The translations under genes were made by a program, and so were the position numbers. 64,000 nt of DNA from Cryptomeria japonica (Eukaryota; Streptophyta; Pinopsida; Cupressales; Cupressaceae). Positions within the stretch are counted from its first letter, which is position 1. Every line of letters starts with the position of its first letter. The notes below the pieces were generated by a model. That model did not search any database. It was not told the origin of the DNA and was given only the letters and a program-made list of their open reading frames with translations. Below, in pieces: positions 61,391-64,000 of this stretch. Where the stretch lies: NCBI RefSeq assembly GCF_030272615.1, contig NC_081405.1:24659272-24723271 (forward strand). Reading direction: 5' to 3'.

Positions 61391-61776
61391 TGGTTGATTG
61401 CAAGATCAACACAAGAATCTAGAATCTATGGTTAAGCAGACCACCCGAAAATGGATCACCCTCTTCTCTTCTCAAAAACAGGGCTTCCTTATTCAACCCA
61501 AACAACAGGGCACTTTATTGAAAACCACACAACTGAAGCAAAGCAACTGTCCAAAATATACAACTTACTTATGACTAATTATAAACTGCCCAAACAATCT
61601 TAGCATTTTCCTCTGTCAAAAATATGATTCTCATCACCCGATGTTATGATCCAAACAAAGGCACCTTCCAATAACAATTGAGCATAATCCTTATAATCAA
61701 CCTCTTTCATCTCATTCCTGTAATAGCTGGTGTGCATACCTTTGGCCTAATTTTGAACTTTGTAATCACACACTAT

Positions 61777-62535
61777 TTAAAAAGTAAAATCATGAGACAA
61801 ATCACCATAGAGGCTTTCCCACAAGTAGCAATACATTTCACTATCCCAGTCAATTCTATCATTTGCAAAGGTACCATCAAGCTGAACTTCAAAAATAAAG
61901 CATTCAATCTCACCATTGTAATTCTCATCAGCACATGCCTTATTACCATTTAAATTCATAGAATGATGGGCATTACTATCCGAATGATACAAACAAGGAA
62001 CATAAATATCACGATCTAGATGTGATACTTCACTATGCTGATCACATTCTATATTATCCTCATTTATCAAACTCAACACATCTGCATCCTCAATATCCCA
62101 TTCATGGAAAAGAATGCATGTCTCTGGCTAAAGCAAATCCTCAGCTAAGTCTTTCTCATTCAGACTTACATCCACCTAAAAAACTTCCATTTGTGGTCTG
62201 AAGTACTCATCACACAACCCATGCCTCTTATCTTCATCATGAAGTAAACTTTTACAACACACAATACTGTTGTTCGGAACTACATCAGCATTACAAACTT
62301 GTTCAACACAAGGGGAAACTTCAGCATTTTCCATAATGATATCAGCACCATGAACATTAATATCAAAGGCAAAGAACTCCATATCCGATTCAAGCATACC
62401 ATCAACATTCACATTCTCTTCATGGTACCTCAAATTTTGAAAGCAATTAAATATGGGTTCATTTAAATTTGAAAAATAAAACATTATATGTGTGGAGTAG
62501 AAATTAGGAATCATCACAAGATAAGTATATATCAA
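61777..62535 (-). pseudogene. Acidic minus-strand frames of unknown family
   Basis: Two frames (62535-62176 and 62079-61777) are Asp/Glu/Asn-rich with Cys and Tyr. They follow the same layout as 56085-56933: antisense, a few hundred bases after a Tat/Ogre-like primer site. No domain recognised. The first frame starts inside the neighbouring LTR. Confidence 0.3.
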
Positions 62536-64000
62536 TCACAACACAAGATATGATAGCTTAATCAAAGGAATACTCATGGAAATGAACCTAATTCTAAAGC
62601 ACATTCAATGAAGGTATGAAAATGAAGCATTCAAAAGAAAACATTAAGCAAACCAGATCCAAGATTGAATACTCCTTCCATGCGGCTCCATTGTTGTTCT
62701 TTCCTCTTCAATAGTTTTGTGGATCTCACCTACAAGTGCCCTCACAATTGAAAGCAAAAAGCTCAAGAGTACTAGAACTAAAATTTGATAGTTTGACAGC
62801 AATTAGGATTTCAAGAAGTAATTGAAGGGGTTGAAGGATTCCAAGGGTTATTAGAAGGGGTTGATTGAAGAAAAATTATCAAATTTATAGAGAAATTGGA
62901 GAAGTGACAAAATTGGCATGATGCAATTCAAATGGAAATTGCAAATCAATATGACAAATTATGACAAATTATGCATTTCCATGCACAATTTGATTGATTG
63001 ATTATGACACATTTCATGTCAAAATTGATTGATTAATCAATTATGACAATTTCATGACAAATTGAAATGCCACTCCCATAGAATTAGGAGATGAATTAGG
63101 AGGGAAAAGGAATTAGAAATTTGAAAATTAGCAAAATGAAATTGATGACAAATTAGGAAATTGGAATTAGAAATTGATGAAAAATAGGATTTAAGAATTA
63201 GTGAATTAATTAATAATTTTTCATTTATTAATCAATTCACAAAGAAGAATAATTAGCCAATTAAATAAAGATTTAATTGTAATAAGAAGACTTAGGATTA
63301 ACAAGTAATTTAGTAATCCTAGAGGAAGAAATGGCGAATTAGGTTAAATGACCAAATCATAAAACCCTAGAAGACGAATTAGAAATGCGAAGATGACAAT
63401 TAGGTCTTGATTAGAGATAATTAATGTCATGATTTGATTTTGATAAATGACCAATGCGACAAAATGATTTGATTGATAAATGCGCCAATTGACGAGGAAC
63501 AATGACAAATTGATCCAACTTGACATAATTGAGACAGACAATGATCGATAGCAAAATTGATTGCAAAATGACAAAATTGACAAAATAGATTGCAAGATGA
63601 CAAGATTAGACATGACCACGATCAATGACAAATTGATCGTAAAACGACAAGATTGAAGGATTGATGATAAATCGACAAGATTGAAAAGAGGACAAAACCC
63701 TAATCAGGATTGACGATGTCCAAAATGATAAGATTGATGATAAGATTGATAAGATTGATAGAAGGACAATGATTGATGCCAAATCGATCGCAAGATTGAT
63801 AGGAGGACAAAACCCTAATTAAGATTGACGATGTCCAAAATGATGACAAATGAATACGCACATTGATGCGACAGGGTAAAGTTAATCAAAAATCATGATT
63901 GGATAATGTTGTCGACAAGACCAAATTCGAAGGCGAGATGAATGAAGAATGTAGAAGAATGACTCGATGTTTGCAAATGATAAAAAACCAAGTGCGTGAC
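62491..64000 (-). repeat. LTR related to the nested element, minus orientation, cut by window end
   Basis: Read on the minus strand, 64000-62491 matches the 24489-element LTR in order: 'tcgagt(c)cttcttctacattcttcat', 'ctcgaatttggtcttgtcgataaca', the 'ttgtcat' word field, 'gtggatctcacct(a)caagtgc' and 'gatgatt..taatttcta(c)tccaca'. It is clearly more diverged than the two LTRs of the nested element. It extends past 64000. No TGGTGAACCC primer site adjoins it, so it is a 3' or solo LTR, or truncated. Confidence 0.7.

Noticed and set aside
1..64000. tRNA, rRNA or other structured RNA genes
   Set aside because: I saw primer-binding sites complementary to tRNA ends but no complete cloverleaf or rRNA segment; a covariance-model scan would be needed to exclude small ones.

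Overview
The window looks like gene-poor, AT-rich nuclear DNA of a seed plant with a large genome; a gymnosperm is my best guess, from the dense nested LTR retrotransposons and long non-coding stretches, but nothing here proves the clade. Only one ordinary-looking intact host gene is visible: a three-exon CASP-like membrane protein gene (15650-16407, +). Nearly everything else is mobile DNA, most of it decayed.

Layout. 1-11.4 kb: a partial LTR, a decayed minus-strand gene of an unrecognised repetitive family broken by a solo LTR (3908-5050, TSD CTCTT), a field of degenerate short repeats, and a minus-strand element with its LTR and a Met-type primer-binding site. 11.4-13.4 kb: AT-rich, with a palindromic MITE-like element and tandem repeats. 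13.4-16.4 kb: the CASP-like gene with a probable 5' leader intron. 16.4-23.2 kb: non-coding, with a perfect 20-bp inverted repeat, a primer-binding-site-like motif and a LINE-like retroposon (20111-21121) between 13-bp target duplications.

23.2-39.0 kb: one 15.8-kb Ty3/gypsy-type element in minus orientation (23208-39004, TSD TAAGT). Nested in it is a younger, complete 9.3-kb LTR element in plus orientation (24489-33827, TSD CTACT) that carries no visible polymerase, only one 825-codon Pro/Ser-rich frame. The outer element has an internal inversion: its protease/G-patch segment and a piece of its own LTR point the opposite way from its gag.

39.8-52.6 kb: a LINE ORF1 relic, then a second copy of the minus-strand gene family seen at 3.5-6.9 kb. 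This copy is broken by another solo LTR of the same family (42465-43644, TSD TTGGT) and by a roughly 5.2-kb insertion (about 44541-49755, flanked by the 6-bp repeat ATGGGA). That insertion carries the most unusual object here: a 497-codon, intronless chimeric frame joining part of a prolyl oligopeptidase propeller to a C2 domain and linker resembling plant C2/class-3-lipase proteins. 52.6-64 kb: degenerate repeats, a row of four similar palindromes, two LTR ends with GACTC/CTCTGAnTGGGGA-type primer-binding sites, acidic minus-strand frames, and a third, truncated LTR related to the 24489 element.

There is no operon-like cooperation between genes. The structure is a record of insertions, and the nesting order agrees with the LTR divergence I could estimate by eye (about 3% inner, about 10% or more outer).
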